The notes under the pieces are model-generated. The model worked only from the letters and a program-made list of their open reading frames with translations, had not been told where the DNA came from and did no database searches. From positions 454,011-518,010 of the forward strand of contig MKSN01000001.1 in assembly GCA_001897295.1 (NCBI GenBank): DNA of 64,000 bases. Reading direction: 5' to 3'. The DNA is from Candidatus Saccharibacteria bacterium 49-20. Its GTDB lineage: Bacteria > Patescibacteriota > Saccharimonadia > Saccharimonadales > Saccharimonadaceae. The translations under genes and the position numbers were made by a program. Positions 24,074-33,197 of the stretch are shown piece by piece (position 1 is the stretch's first letter; every line of letters starts with the position of its first letter).

Positions 24074-26455
24074 ATGTCCAAAAATCTTGTCATCGTAGAG
24101 TCCCCAGCAAAAGCAAAAACTATCGAGAAATACCTCGGTAAAGAGTTTACCGTGCTTTCAAGCGTGGGTCACATCCGTTCAATCGCAAAGAAAACCAAAG
24201 ATGGCACGCCGCCAATCGATGTAAAGAATGGGTTTGCGACGACCTACGAAATCGACAGCGAGAAAACAAAAACCATTAACGAACTGAAGCGCGCCGTAAA
24301 AGCCGCCGAAGTTGTCTGGCTCGCAACCGATGAAGACCGCGAAGGGGAGGCGATTGCCTGGCACCTTTGCGAAGTCCTCAAGCTCGACCCTAAAAAGACA
24401 AACCGTATTGTCTTCCATGAAATTACCAAGTCTGCCATTGAAGAGGCAGTTAAAACCCCTCGTACCGTCGATATGCAACTTGTTCAAGCGCAACAAGCCC
24501 GTCAAATCCTTGACCGTCTTGTAGGGTTTGAACTAAGCCCGGTAGTATGGCAAAAAGTCCCCGGAGGAAAATCTGCTGGTCGCGTGCAGTCTCCTGCGGT
24601 TCGCCTTTTGGTTGAACGCGAACGCGAGATTCAAGGCTTCGAAGGCAACTTCCAATTTAAGGTCACTGCCGAATTCACTCACGAAGGCGCGACCGTCAAG
24701 GCCGAGCTTCCGCAGCGCTTCGATACCGAAGAAGAAGCCCAAAGCTTCCTTCAAAGCCTCGCCGACGCAACCTTCACCGTCTCTGATGTCACCACAAGTC
24801 CAGGCACACGCAATCCTGGCGCACCATTCACTACTAGTACCCTCCAGCAAGAAGCCAACAGTAAGCTTGGCTTCGGGTCTCGTGCAACCATGTCGAGTGC
24901 ACAAAAGCTCTACCAAGAAGGTAAGATCACCTACATGCGTACCGACTCAACCACGCTCAGTGGTCAGGCAATCGCTGCCGCAGCAGAATTTATCAAAAGT
25001 GCGTTCGGTGAAGAATACTCACAAGTCCGCCAATTCAAGACTAAATCTGCCAGCGCACAAGAAGCTCACGAGGCAATTCGCCCAACCGATATGGCCGCTG
25101 AAAAGGGAAGTAGCAACGACTACGACCAAAAGCTGTACGACCTAATTCGTCGCCGCACACTTGCGAGTCAAATGGCACCTGCGAAACTCGAGAAGACCGT
25201 TATTACCATTTCAATTAGCGGCTCGACCCAAAAGTTCGAAGCTAAGGGTGAAGTCATTGTATTCGATGGATTCCTTAAAGTGTATGGTGGGGGTAAAAAA
25301 GACCCAGATATTCTTCCTGCAGTTGCTTCTGGCGACCAACTTGCCCTCGAACATGCCGACGCGCGCCAAACATTCGGTCGCCCGCCAGCTCGTTTCACCG
25401 AAGGTTCACTCGTCAAAAAACTTGAAGAACTTGGCATTGGCCGCCCTTCAACCTACGCCACGATTATTAACACCGTCCAGGTGCGTGGCTACGCCGAAAA
25501 GGGTGAGGGCGAAGGTACCGAACGCGACGTCATTACACTTGCCGTCACCCCAGGTGCAACAGTTGCGCGAGAAATCGTACAAGAGAAAACCGGTGCCGAT
25601 AAAGGCAAGCTCGTACCGACATCTGTCGGCATGATGATTAGCGACTTTTTGAGTGACCATTTCGAACAAGTCGTCGACTACGGCTTTACTGCTGACGTTG
25701 AGGAAGAATTCGACCAAATCGCAACTGGCGCATTGGCGCGCAACGTCATGCTCGAAAAATTCTACACACCGTTCCATAAGCTTATCGAGCAATCAGGTGG
25801 CATCGACCGCTCACAGGTTGCCCAGGCAACTCCAGTAGGGACCGACCCTAAAACTGGCAAAATGATCTTCGCACGTATCGGTCGGTTTGGACCAATGCTG
25901 CAGCTTGGCGAGGCTAAGAATCCCGACGGCACCGATAGCGACGAAAAGCCGCAATTCGCCCCAATGCCTAAGGGTGCCCGCGTCGACACCGTCACACTCG
26001 AGCAAGCGCTGAAGGCATTCCAACTTCCACGTCTCGTGGGCGAAACCAAAGAGGGTCTTCCTATTAAAGCCAACATCGGTCGCTTTGGTCCGTACATTCA
26101 GGTTGATAAGCTTTTCGTCAGCATTAAGCCCCTCGACCCACACACCATTACGCACGAAGAGGCCCTCGAACTTTACGCCGCCAAGCTTAAAAGTGAAGCC
26201 GAGAAGAACATCGCCGACTTTGGCGACGGGGTCAAAGTACTTAATGGACGCTATGGCCCTTACATCACCGATGGTAAAAAGAATGCCAAAATTCCAAAAG
26301 ACACCGATCCAAAAACCATCACTCACGAACAAGCTAAGCAGATGATTGCCGACGCCCCCGAGGCCAAGGGCCGCTTCGCACGCCGCACCACAACAGCAGC
26401 AAAAAAAGCACCGGCTAAAAAACCTGCAACTCGCAAAAAAGCTGCCAAGAAATAG
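24074..26455 (+). CDS. topA: DNA topoisomerase I
   Basis: 793 residues. Type IA enzyme relaxing negative supercoils. Toprim domain at the N-terminus (IVESPAKAKTIEKYLG, and LATDEDREGEAIAWHL with the metal-binding DxDxE-like residues), catalytic Tyr287 in YMRTDST, then two C-terminal beta repeats of the kind TDPKTGKMIFARIGRFG and a Lys/Ala-rich basic tail at the very end. No Cys4 zinc fingers. TATACT (24061-24066) ends 7 nt before ATG 24074, so the mRNA should be leaderless; the upstream frame back to 24005 is outside the transcript. Confidence 0.97.
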   Translation: MSKNLVIVESPAKAKTIEKYLGKEFTVLSSVGHIRSIAKKTKDGTPPIDVKNGFATTYEIDSEKTKTINELKRAVKAAEVVWLATDEDREGEAIAWHLCEVLKLDPKKTNRIVFHEITKSAIEEAVKTPRTVDMQLVQAQQARQILDRLVGFELSPVVWQKVPGGKSAGRVQSPAVRLLVEREREIQGFEGNFQFKVTAEFTHEGATVKAELPQRFDTEEEAQSFLQSLADATFTVSDVTTSPGTRNPGAPFTTSTLQQEANSKLGFGSRATMSSAQKLYQEGKITYMRTDSTTLSGQAIAAAAEFIKSAFGEEYSQVRQFKTKSASAQEAHEAIRPTDMAAEKGSSNDYDQKLYDLIRRRTLASQMAPAKLEKTVITISISGSTQKFEAKGEVIVFDGFLKVYGGGKKDPDILPAVASGDQLALEHADARQTFGRPPARFTEGSLVKKLEELGIGRPSTYATIINTVQVRGYAEKGEGEGTERDVITLAVTPGATVAREIVQEKTGADKGKLVPTSVGMMISDFLSDHFEQVVDYGFTADVEEEFDQIATGALARNVMLEKFYTPFHKLIEQSGGIDRSQVAQATPVGTDPKTGKMIFARIGRFGPMLQLGEAKNPDGTDSDEKPQFAPMPKGARVDTVTLEQALKAFQLPRLVGETKEGLPIKANIGRFGPYIQVDKLFVSIKPLDPHTITHEEALELYAAKLKSEAEKNIADFGDGVKVLNGRYGPYITDGKKNAKIPKDTDPKTITHEQAKQMIADAPEAKGRFARRTTTAAKKAPAKKPATRKKAAKK

Positions 26456-26472
26456 TGCTACAATAAGCCCAT

Positions 26473-27249
26473 ATGAAAAATCGGTGGGCACCCGGCTTTA
26501 CAATCGTTGAACTCATCATCGTCGTGGTGGTTATCGCGATTCTCGCAACCATCTCTATCGTGGGATATAACGGGGCAACAAAGCTCGCACTCTCAACCGC
26601 GGCAAAAAGTGACCTGCAAAATGTTTCGACCGCCATGGCGCAAGAGCTGCGAAAGCACGCAGAGTACCCCGAACAACTTCCCGATGAAGTCAAAGCGTCA
26701 AATCGCATTACACTTAACTTCATCGGTTCAGGCGAGCTGCCTTACTATAAAAATCTCAACGCAGTACAGGGTGGTATGGTAATGGCAAAAGCCTGCCAGG
26801 ACCTTGTTGACGCGGGATACGGGAAAGGTACGAGTCAGGGCGGCCAGCTACGCGACTACGTCACGGGGTGCGGCAACTGGAATGACGATAGCATGCAAGT
26901 CACTGGATGGGACTCGAAAGTGTGGCCAGTGCCCGTTCAAAAGCAAGCACTGCTCGATTACGGCAATAATTTCCACACTTCTAACTCTTGGGATATCGAC
27001 CAAGATCGCGTCATGAAAAACTTCTACACCCAGATGGTTTCGCGCTACGAACAAATGGGCGGCACCTTCCCGGTCACCAGCTTCTGGGACTACTGGGCAA
27101 CACCTACAAATGGGGGAGTAATGGCGCAGCCCCTTGATGCGAATGCACCCACAAGGCCTTACTACTGCGTGGAGGCTGAAGTACAAGGCCAACCCGAACT
27201 TATTTGGCACGTCACAGAGAGCGGCAAGATCGAATCCGGCAGTTGTTAG
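26473..27249 (+). CDS. Type IV pilin-like protein
   Basis: 258 residues. Short basic leader then the prepilin signature PGFTIVELIIVVVVIAILA: cleavage expected between Gly8 and Phe9, with the conserved Glu at mature position 5. A long hydrophobic helix is followed by a large globular head with several Cys, probably disulfide-bonded outside the cell. TACAAT ends 8 nt before the ATG. It stands 17 nt after topA with its own -10. No assembly ATPase or prepilin peptidase is nearby. Major or minor pilin cannot be told. Confidence 0.88.
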   Translation: MKNRWAPGFTIVELIIVVVVIAILATISIVGYNGATKLALSTAAKSDLQNVSTAMAQELRKHAEYPEQLPDEVKASNRITLNFIGSGELPYYKNLNAVQGGMVMAKACQDLVDAGYGKGTSQGGQLRDYVTGCGNWNDDSMQVTGWDSKVWPVPVQKQALLDYGNNFHTSNSWDIDQDRVMKNFYTQMVSRYEQMGGTFPVTSFWDYWATPTNGGVMAQPLDANAPTRPYYCVEAEVQGQPELIWHVTESGKIESGSC

Positions 27250-27267
27250 GCTAGCAATACCACATCT

Positions 27268-27276
27268 TGTGGATAA
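27268..27276 (-). promoter_or_regulatory. Perfect DnaA-box-like 9-mer
   Basis: Minus strand reads TTATCCACA. It lies just after the pilin gene and about 80 nt before the strong promoter of the sigma-4/HARE gene. One of three such perfect 9-mers noticed, all intergenic. Confidence 0.5.
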
Positions 27277-27346
27277 CTAAAGCGTCAAACCACTATATAC
27301 ACAGTCTGTCTATTTCATGCTACAATAAGTTAACTAAACAAATTCT

Positions 27347-27375
27347 TTGACATATTTTACATAATATTGTAAAAT
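27347..27375 (+). promoter_or_regulatory. Consensus promoter of the sigma-4/HARE-HTH gene
   Basis: TTGACA (27347-27352), 17-nt spacer, TAAAAT (27370-27375). An additional extended -10 (TGCTACAAT) ends at 27326. The leader from this promoter is about 65 nt, long for this genome. Confidence 0.8.
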
Positions 27376-27446
27376 GATATTAAAGAATATGAATAGAAGC
27401 TAATTCCAAGCCAGAGGTGGGGGCAGAGGAAAGAAAGACAATCCAG

Positions 27447-28499
27447 ATGACTGACACTACTGAAACCAAGCCGACCGTCGACCTCAAAACAGGGGTCACG
27501 GACATCGTCGCTCTCATCGATCAAGAACGCGAACGAGAGATTATTACACGCCGCTTCGGCCTTTACGACCGCCGTGAAACACTCGAACAGATTGGTGAAT
27601 TGCTTGGTATCACCCGTGAACGCGTCCGTCAGTTGGAAAAAGCTATTCTTATTCGTCTTAAAATTGCCGCAGAAGAGGGAAAGACCGACACTGTTGCACA
27701 GCTTGAAAAAGTATTTATTCGCCAGCTAAGCGAAATGGGGCGTGCTGCTCGCGTATCCGACCTGGCCGACAAGCTGTACGGCAAAACCACCAACGCTCAA
27801 GAACGTGCCCACGTCGCCTTCATCGCGACACTTGCCCCAAACCTTACTGTTATCGACGAAAACGACAACTACCACCAAGCGACCGCAGTGGCCGAATATG
27901 GCGACGAAAAGAAACTTAAAGGCCGTGTTGATGACATCGTAAAGCTTATTAAAGAAGCCAAAGAACCACAAAGCGTCGACCAACTCTTCGACAAGCTCAG
28001 CTACGAGCACCCCGCACAGGTTGCAGCACTCGCAAGCATCAGCAAGCAACTCGCACACCTGCGCGACGTATGGGGCCTTACAAAGTGGCCAACCGTCAAC
28101 CCTAAGAACATCCGCGACAAGATCTATGTCATTCTTGCCGACAACAAGAAGCCAATGCACTTTAGCGACATTGCAAAGTCTATCAAGGACAGCTCTTTCA
28201 AGCGTAAAGACGTCACCACTCAGGCGATTCACAACGAACTTATCAAGGACAAGCGCTTCGTCCTCATTGGTCGCGGCATCTACGCCCTCGACAACTGGGG
28301 CTACAGCAAGGGTACCGTCAGCGACATCATCGCCGACGTACTAAAGGATGCAAAAGAACCGCTTCACCGCGACGAAATCGTCAAGCGCGTACTCAAGAGT
28401 CGCCAGGTGAAGGAAACAACCATCCTCCTCAACCTTCAAAGCAAGCCGCAGTTTAAGCGGGTTGCGAAAGCAACCTACGTCCTCGCTGACGAAGCTTAA
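27447..28499 (+). CDS. Sigma-70 region 4 / HARE-HTH regulator
   Basis: 350 residues. Residues about 35-80 form a sigma-70 region 4 helix-turn-helix (RETLEQIGELLGITRERVRQ), the part that reads -35 elements. The remainder holds winged-helix modules of HARE-HTH type (KPMHFSDIAKSIKD, EPLHRDEIVKRVLKSR). There is no region 2, so it is not a full sigma factor; a RNA-polymerase-associated regulator is more likely. Start ATG 27447 is preceded by GAGGAAAG at a wide gap; an upstream GTG (27417) is an alternative start. The strong -35 promoter is unusual for core genes here and suggests high expression. Confidence 0.85.
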   Translation: MTDTTETKPTVDLKTGVTDIVALIDQEREREIITRRFGLYDRRETLEQIGELLGITRERVRQLEKAILIRLKIAAEEGKTDTVAQLEKVFIRQLSEMGRAARVSDLADKLYGKTTNAQERAHVAFIATLAPNLTVIDENDNYHQATAVAEYGDEKKLKGRVDDIVKLIKEAKEPQSVDQLFDKLSYEHPAQVAALASISKQLAHLRDVWGLTKWPTVNPKNIRDKIYVILADNKKPMHFSDIAKSIKDSSFKRKDVTTQAIHNELIKDKRFVLIGRGIYALDNWGYSKGTVSDIIADVLKDAKEPLHRDEIVKRVLKSRQVKETTILLNLQSKPQFKRVAKATYVLADEA

Positions 28500-28545
28500 G
28501 CATTATTGCCTAATCTTTCCAGAGGTGAGAGAATAGAGTCAAGCT

Positions 28546-31227
28546 ATGGAATTTATTGGCGCACTACTGAATTTCTTCCTGCAATGGTACATTTGGCTGC
28601 CAATCGTTTTGGTGCTCGCGTACTTGACGCTGCGTAACTACAAGAAAGCTGAAATTATCCAACAACAAGAGTCCGATCTCTTGATTCTTGAGATTCCAAA
28701 AACCAACGACAAAAAAGAACTCGCAGCCGAGCAAATGTTCGCAAGTCTTCATGGTATTCTTCGTGACCGCGAAGAGCTCAAGGCAAACGGGGGCTTCCAA
28801 GAGCACCTCAGCTTCGAGTTCGCATCGGTGAACGGCCAAATCCGCTTCTACGTCTGGGTGCCACGTCAACTGCGCAGCTTCGTTGAAGGACAAATCTACT
28901 CTCAGTATCCAACGGTCCAAATTCGTGAAGCAGAAGAAGACTACACCTCTCACGAGCGCGACCATAGCGTCGTCTACACCACCGATATCGTCCTCACGGA
29001 AAACGAAGTGCTCCCAATTAAAAGCTTCCAGAGCTTCGAAGTAGACCCGCTTGCAGGTATTACCGGAACACTCGCAAAGCTCGAGACCACTGGTGATGAA
29101 ATGTGGGTGCAAATTCTTGCACGTCCTATTGCCGACGATTGGCACAAAACTACCGAAAAATGGGCGAGTGGTGTGCGCGCAGGCAAAAGTTCTTCAACCG
29201 TAAAGTACCTTGGATGGCTTCCGCAAGTCCTCGAGGCACTCTGGAAACCACCTGAAGCGGGTGAGAAAGTCACGATTGCAAAAGAACTTTCAGATCGCGA
29301 CAAAACTCGTATCTCTGAAGCCGCAACCAAAGCGACCAAACTTGGCTACCAAGTAAAAATTCGCGTTGCCTACCTTGGTGAAAACCAAACGACCGCCCGT
29401 CAGCAGTTGCAGGCGATTGTCGGTACATTTAAACAGTTCAACTCAACCAACCTCAACGGCTTTAAGGCGAGTGGCGCCAGCTTTGCAAAAGAAAATCTCA
29501 TCCCATACCGCGACCGTCAATTCGGCGCAGGTGGGTTTATTCTTAATATCGAAGAGCTCGCCAGTGTCTACCACCTTCCACACACCAACGTGGAAACTCC
29601 AAACATTGTCTGGGCAAGCAGCAAGACTGCCGAACCACCTGCTAAGCTTCCTATCATCACTGGAAATCCCGCAATCGATGAAAACATCAGCGCCTTTGGC
29701 CTGACCAACTTCCGCGGTATCAATCACCAGTTTGGTATGACGCGCTTCGATCGCTCCCGACATGTCTATATTATCGGGCAGACCGGAGCGGGTAAGTCGG
29801 GTCTCTTGGAACTCTTCGCCTTGAGCGACATCTTCCACAACCAAGGCTACGCGATTATTGACCCGCACGGTGACCTTGCTGTTAATAACATGAAGTTTAT
29901 CCCTGGTAGCCGCATGAAAGACGTCGTCTACTTCAACCCAGCCGACACCGCGCACCCAGTAGGGTTTAATCCGCTTGAAGTTACGAACCCAGAACAGAAG
30001 AGCAACATTAGCTCTGAGGTCATTGGGGTGCTCAAGCGTATGTTCGGCGATTCATGGGGTCCTCGCTTGGAGTACATCCTTCGCTATACCATTCTCGCGC
30101 TCTTGGACCGTCCGTCGACCACCATGCTTGATATTTCCCGCATGCTGACCGACAAGAAGTTCCGCAAAGAAACGCTCAGCTACTGTACCGACAGCGTCGT
30201 ACTGCAGTTCTGGAACGTCGAATTCGCCAGCTGGAATGACAAGTTCGCCAGCGAAGCAATCGCACCGGTGCTTAATAAGGTAGGTGCTTTCACCGCCAAC
30301 CCAACCATCCGTAATATCATCGGCCAGCCAAAGTCGACCTTCAATATTCGTCAGATTATGGACGAAGGCAAGATCCTTATCGTCAACCTTTCAAAAGGCC
30401 TTATCGGTGAAGACAACGCTGCGATTCTTGGTTCATTCCTCGTGACAAAAATTCAACTCGCTGCCATGAGCCGTAGCGACATCCCGAACATCGCCGATCG
30501 CCGTCCGTTCTATCTTTACGTGGACGAGTTCCAGAACTTTGCCACCGATTCATTCGCAACCATCCTGTCCGAGGCCCGCAAGTACGCCCTTAATCTTACC
30601 GTGGCGAACCAGTACATTGGACAGATGACCGACACCGTACGCGATGCAGTATTTGGTAACGTCGGTTCAATGATTTCATTCCGCGTTTCAGCCGACGACG
30701 CACCACTACTTGCCAAGCAGTTTGAGCCACAGTTCGAACCTGGCGACCTTCTGCAAATGCACAACCGTCACTTCATCATTAACATGGTAATCAACGGTGA
30801 GAAGGCCCCAGCCTTTAGCGCCACGACACTAAAACTCCCGCCAGAGCAAATCGATAACTCACCGCAAATCATCGAGAACTCACGCCGTCTTTATAGCCGC
30901 CCGCGTGCTGATATCGAGGCCGAGATTAACGCGCTCATCAATACACCCGCACCATTGCAGCCACAGGTTAATAAGGCCGCCTCAACCGACCAAGACCCAA
31001 ACCTGCCACGCACCCCAGCCCAAGCCAAGCTCTGGCCAATTGACGCGGGCGCTAAGGCCGTCGAATCGCTTATTGAGCCACCAATCGCCTCAAACGCGCC
31101 AAGCAGCCTAGAAGGACCTCAGGCGGCCTTTGGCAGCGAACCAAACCCTGATGCGCCCGCAAAGAAAAAGCGAAAGCGCACGCGTAAGCGTAAGAAACCA
31201 GCCGAAGCGGTCGAAACGCCATCATAG
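28546..31227 (+). CDS. TraG/VirD4-like or HerA-like membrane ATPase
   Basis: 893 residues. One N-terminal membrane segment (about 5-27), a soluble middle, then a P-loop ATPase: Walker A GQTGAGKS at 411-418, AIIDPHGDLA, Walker B PFYLYVDEFQNF, and arginine-rich following motifs; a C-terminal region with Pro-rich linker and a strongly basic end (KKKRKRTRKRKK). This matches the conjugative coupling-protein-like ATPases common in CPR genomes, which could move DNA or protein across the envelope. No other type IV secretion genes are adjacent. A weak TAGAGT ends 6 nt before the ATG. Ends at a terminator. Confidence 0.85.
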   Translation: MEFIGALLNFFLQWYIWLPIVLVLAYLTLRNYKKAEIIQQQESDLLILEIPKTNDKKELAAEQMFASLHGILRDREELKANGGFQEHLSFEFASVNGQIRFYVWVPRQLRSFVEGQIYSQYPTVQIREAEEDYTSHERDHSVVYTTDIVLTENEVLPIKSFQSFEVDPLAGITGTLAKLETTGDEMWVQILARPIADDWHKTTEKWASGVRAGKSSSTVKYLGWLPQVLEALWKPPEAGEKVTIAKELSDRDKTRISEAATKATKLGYQVKIRVAYLGENQTTARQQLQAIVGTFKQFNSTNLNGFKASGASFAKENLIPYRDRQFGAGGFILNIEELASVYHLPHTNVETPNIVWASSKTAEPPAKLPIITGNPAIDENISAFGLTNFRGINHQFGMTRFDRSRHVYIIGQTGAGKSGLLELFALSDIFHNQGYAIIDPHGDLAVNNMKFIPGSRMKDVVYFNPADTAHPVGFNPLEVTNPEQKSNISSEVIGVLKRMFGDSWGPRLEYILRYTILALLDRPSTTMLDISRMLTDKKFRKETLSYCTDSVVLQFWNVEFASWNDKFASEAIAPVLNKVGAFTANPTIRNIIGQPKSTFNIRQIMDEGKILIVNLSKGLIGEDNAAILGSFLVTKIQLAAMSRSDIPNIADRRPFYLYVDEFQNFATDSFATILSEARKYALNLTVANQYIGQMTDTVRDAVFGNVGSMISFRVSADDAPLLAKQFEPQFEPGDLLQMHNRHFIINMVINGEKAPAFSATTLKLPPEQIDNSPQIIENSRRLYSRPRADIEAEINALINTPAPLQPQVNKAASTDQDPNLPRTPAQAKLWPIDAGAKAVESLIEPPIASNAPSSLEGPQAAFGSEPNPDAPAKKKRKRTRKRKKPAEAVETPS

Positions 31228-31256
31228 AACCCCTTAGATAAGGGGTTCTTGTTTTT
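31227..31256 (+). terminator. Terminator after the TraG-like gene
   Basis: Perfect 9-bp stem GAACCCCTT/AAGGGGTTC, loop AGAT, tail TTGTTTTT. The tail doubles as a -35 (TTGTTT 31249-31254) for the next cassette, 17 nt before TATAGT (31272-31277). Confidence 0.88.
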
Positions 31257-31309
31257 CAAAACCGATATCTGTATAGTAGGGAAACCGTCCACCAGAGGAA
31301 GGAACACGA

Positions 31310-31618
31310 GTGAACGAAGAGGTCACCGACGACAACGACCCCTTGCGGGGACTTGAGGCATCGTTCGGACTGCACTACATCGGACAGACGATCGGAAGGA
31401 CAGTAAGCAAGATTCGGGCCGATATGGTCTACCGACTCGAGCGGCTCGAGCGCTACACGGAATACGTGCTGGGGATGTACTACACGTACGATCAGCGCCA
31501 GTACGCAGAGGCCGAGGTCTTTCGTCTCCAGGTCGAGCTGGCCGAGCTCCACGAGGAGCTTATCAACACGCTCGTCATGGCACCGGACATAGGCCGACCG
31601 ATCTACATCAACACTTAG
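31310..31618 (+). CDS. Small helical protein (GC-rich cassette)
   Basis: 102 residues from GTG 31310, preceded by GAGGAAGGA with a usable gap. Mostly alpha-helical and acidic, with a Tyr-rich middle (YTEYVLGMYYTYDQRQYAE) and a heptad-like stretch (EAEVFRLQVELAELHEEL) that could form a coiled coil. No family recognised. Own promoter TTGTTT-N17-TATAGT built on the previous terminator tail, own terminator downstream. GC-rich codon use as in other cassettes. Confidence 0.68.
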   Translation: MNEEVTDDNDPLRGLEASFGLHYIGQTIGRTVSKIRADMVYRLERLERYTEYVLGMYYTYDQRQYAEAEVFRLQVELAELHEELINTLVMAPDIGRPIYINT

Positions 31619-31632
31619 CCCCGTCAGCCCGT

Positions 31633-31669
31633 CGAGAGCCTCGCGCCCTCCGGGGTGTCGGGGCTCTCG
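31633..31669 (+). terminator. Terminator of the 31310-31618 cassette
   Basis: Eight-bp outer stem CGAGAGCC/GGCTCTCG with GC-rich inner pairs, tail CCATTTCAAAG. Confidence 0.75.
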
Positions 31670-31689
31670 CCATTTCAAAGGGGGCATGC

Positions 31690-31695
31690 TATACT
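31690..31695 (+). promoter_or_regulatory. Extended -10 of the metK transcript
   Basis: TGC followed by TATACT (31690-31695); start predicted near 31702, giving a leader of about 215 nt that holds the SAM riboswitch. Confidence 0.7.
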
Positions 31696-31714
31696 TCAAG
31701 GGTAATTAACAAAT

Positions 31715-31840
31715 CGACGTATCCAGAGTGCAGCGAGAGAACTAGCTCAATGACCTGCCGGCAACCAGTCTTATCATCTCCCAAAGAATGAGGACACGGT
31801 GCCCCTTCTAGCCCTGAAGAACTTCGGGGGAAGATAACAG
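31715..31840 (+). promoter_or_regulatory. SAM-I (S-box) riboswitch upstream of metK
   Basis: All main parts of the S-box aptamer can be paired by eye. P1: TATC (31720-31723) with GATA (31833-31836). P2: GCAG/CTGC and GAG/CTC enclosing the AGAACTAG loop and the AATGA turn. The conserved CCGGCAACC and the matching GGTGCC bound P3 (GTC/GAC and TCAT/ATGA inside). A CTAG in the P2 loop can pair with CTAG after P3 as the pseudoknot. P4 is CCCTGAAG/CTTCGGGG. The downstream ATCTT...AAGAT hairpin may be the expression platform; mechanism (transcription or translation) is not clear. It should lower metK expression when SAM is plentiful. Confidence 0.88.
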
Positions 31841-31916
31841 ACCTCGGACACTCCTTGGTATCTTCCCGCGGCCCAATTCAATAGGGCGGAAAGATGCGTA
31901 CAAAGGAGTATTTTTT

Positions 31917-32888
31917 ATGCCAACAATCTATCGAACTGCCGAGAGTGTTTCCCCGAAGCACCCAGACAAAATCTGCGATCAAATCTCAGACGCCATCCTT
32001 GACGCGCACCTTAAAGAAGACCCGCACGCACGTGTCGCCGTCGACGTCGCAGGTGCCCACGGAAAAATCTTTATTGCCGGTGAAGTCACCTCAAGAGCCA
32101 CCTCTGTTGATATTAGGGCCATCGTCGACCGCCTCGCAGGCACAAAACTCGACGGCTCGCCTCTAGAAATTATCGAGAGCATCGAAGCGCAAAGTCCTGA
32201 AATTGCCCAAGGGGTTAACACTGGTGGGGCAGGGGACCAAGGGATTATGGTTGGCTATGCCACCAGTGAAACACCCGAGCTTCTTCCGCTCGAATACGTA
32301 CTGGCACGAAATCTTAATAAATTCCTTTACAAAACCTGGCCGTATGACGGCAAAACCCAGATCACCACCCTTGATGGGGAAGTGATCGCGGTCGTCACAA
32401 GTTTCCAACACGCACCAAAAAGCGAACTCACTGCGAAAGTAGAAGAATGGCTCGAACAAGACCCGCTCGTGCGCATTCACCAAGAAAATTTCGCGCTTCA
32501 CGTCAACCCTGCAGGCGACTGGGAAGTAGGCGGCTTCGACGCAGACTCCGGCCTTACCGGACGCAAACTCGCTGTCGATAATTATGGCCCACGCGTCCCG
32601 CTTGGTGGTGGGGCATTTAGCGGCAAAGATGGCACAAAAGTAGATCGATCAGCCGCCTACATCGCCCGCCAAATTGCCATCGACTACCTCAAGAAACACG
32701 ACGCACGCGAAGTATTCGTCTATCTTGCCTACGCAATTGGCTATCCGCAACCTGTCGAAGCGACCGCTATTGTTGACGGCATCCAACAACAGATTAGCGG
32801 CTACGACCTCACCCCTGAAGGAATCATCCAGACACTTAACCTTCGTACCCCAGGATTCGAAGCCCGCGCCAGGTATGGACATTTCTAG
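31917..32888 (+). CDS. metK: S-adenosylmethionine synthetase (short form)
   Basis: 323 residues, shorter than the usual 380-400 but with the key motifs: SVSPKHPDKICDQISDAILD (ATP/Met site), GAGDQGIMVGYA, and GGGAFSGKDGTKVDRSAAYI (P-loop-like phosphate site). Makes SAM from Met and ATP. AAAGGAG at a gap of 7 nt gives a classical ribosome site, in contrast to the leaderless core genes, and the leader carries a SAM-I riboswitch, so the gene is under product feedback. Reduced length is probably a lineage trait rather than truncation, because both ends carry expected sequence. Confidence 0.95.
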   Translation: MPTIYRTAESVSPKHPDKICDQISDAILDAHLKEDPHARVAVDVAGAHGKIFIAGEVTSRATSVDIRAIVDRLAGTKLDGSPLEIIESIEAQSPEIAQGVNTGGAGDQGIMVGYATSETPELLPLEYVLARNLNKFLYKTWPYDGKTQITTLDGEVIAVVTSFQHAPKSELTAKVEEWLEQDPLVRIHQENFALHVNPAGDWEVGGFDADSGLTGRKLAVDNYGPRVPLGGGAFSGKDGTKVDRSAAYIARQIAIDYLKKHDAREVFVYLAYAIGYPQPVEATAIVDGIQQQISGYDLTPEGIIQTLNLRTPGFEARARYGHF

Positions 32889-32903
32889 AAATCATCGTAT
32901 AAT
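32876..32903 (+). promoter_or_regulatory. Promoter of the three-gene membrane cassette
   Basis: TGGACA (32876-32881), 16-nt spacer, TATAAT (32898-32903). The -35 lies inside the last codons of metK. Confidence 0.65.
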
Positions 32904-32945
32904 AAACGATTAGCTTATCCTCTCGACAACGAAAGGAGGTGTCCG

Positions 32946-33197
32946 ATGGACGCCAAGGATAACGCGTACCTTGAATTCCTGGAAGCGCAATTCGAAGAAG
33001 AGAAGTGCGAGACACGCGAAAAGGCAGCACGTCGCGCCCGGAGACATTCCCGCGCCGACATGCACGCAAATTCGCCCCAAAGGGAGTGGGTGTTCTGGCT
33101 CTGCTGGACGCTCTACGCCCCGGGGCTCTCGTCGCTCCTGATCATCGGCATCGCCTGGATGGTCAACACCTCCGGAAGGGGGCCTCTTCTGAAATGA
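32946..33197 (+). CDS. Small single-pass membrane protein, cassette gene 1 of 3
   Basis: 83 residues. Charged N-terminal half with Glu/Lys then Arg-rich stretch (EKAARRARRHSRAD), followed by one membrane segment (about 48-73). Excellent ribosome site AAAGGAGGTG 4 nt before the ATG. Overlaps the next gene by 4 nt (ATGA). No family recognised. GC-rich codons. First gene of the only multi-gene cassette in the window. Confidence 0.7.
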   Translation: MDAKDNAYLEFLEAQFEEEKCETREKAARRARRHSRADMHANSPQREWVFWLCWTLYAPGLSSLLIIGIAWMVNTSGRGPLLK

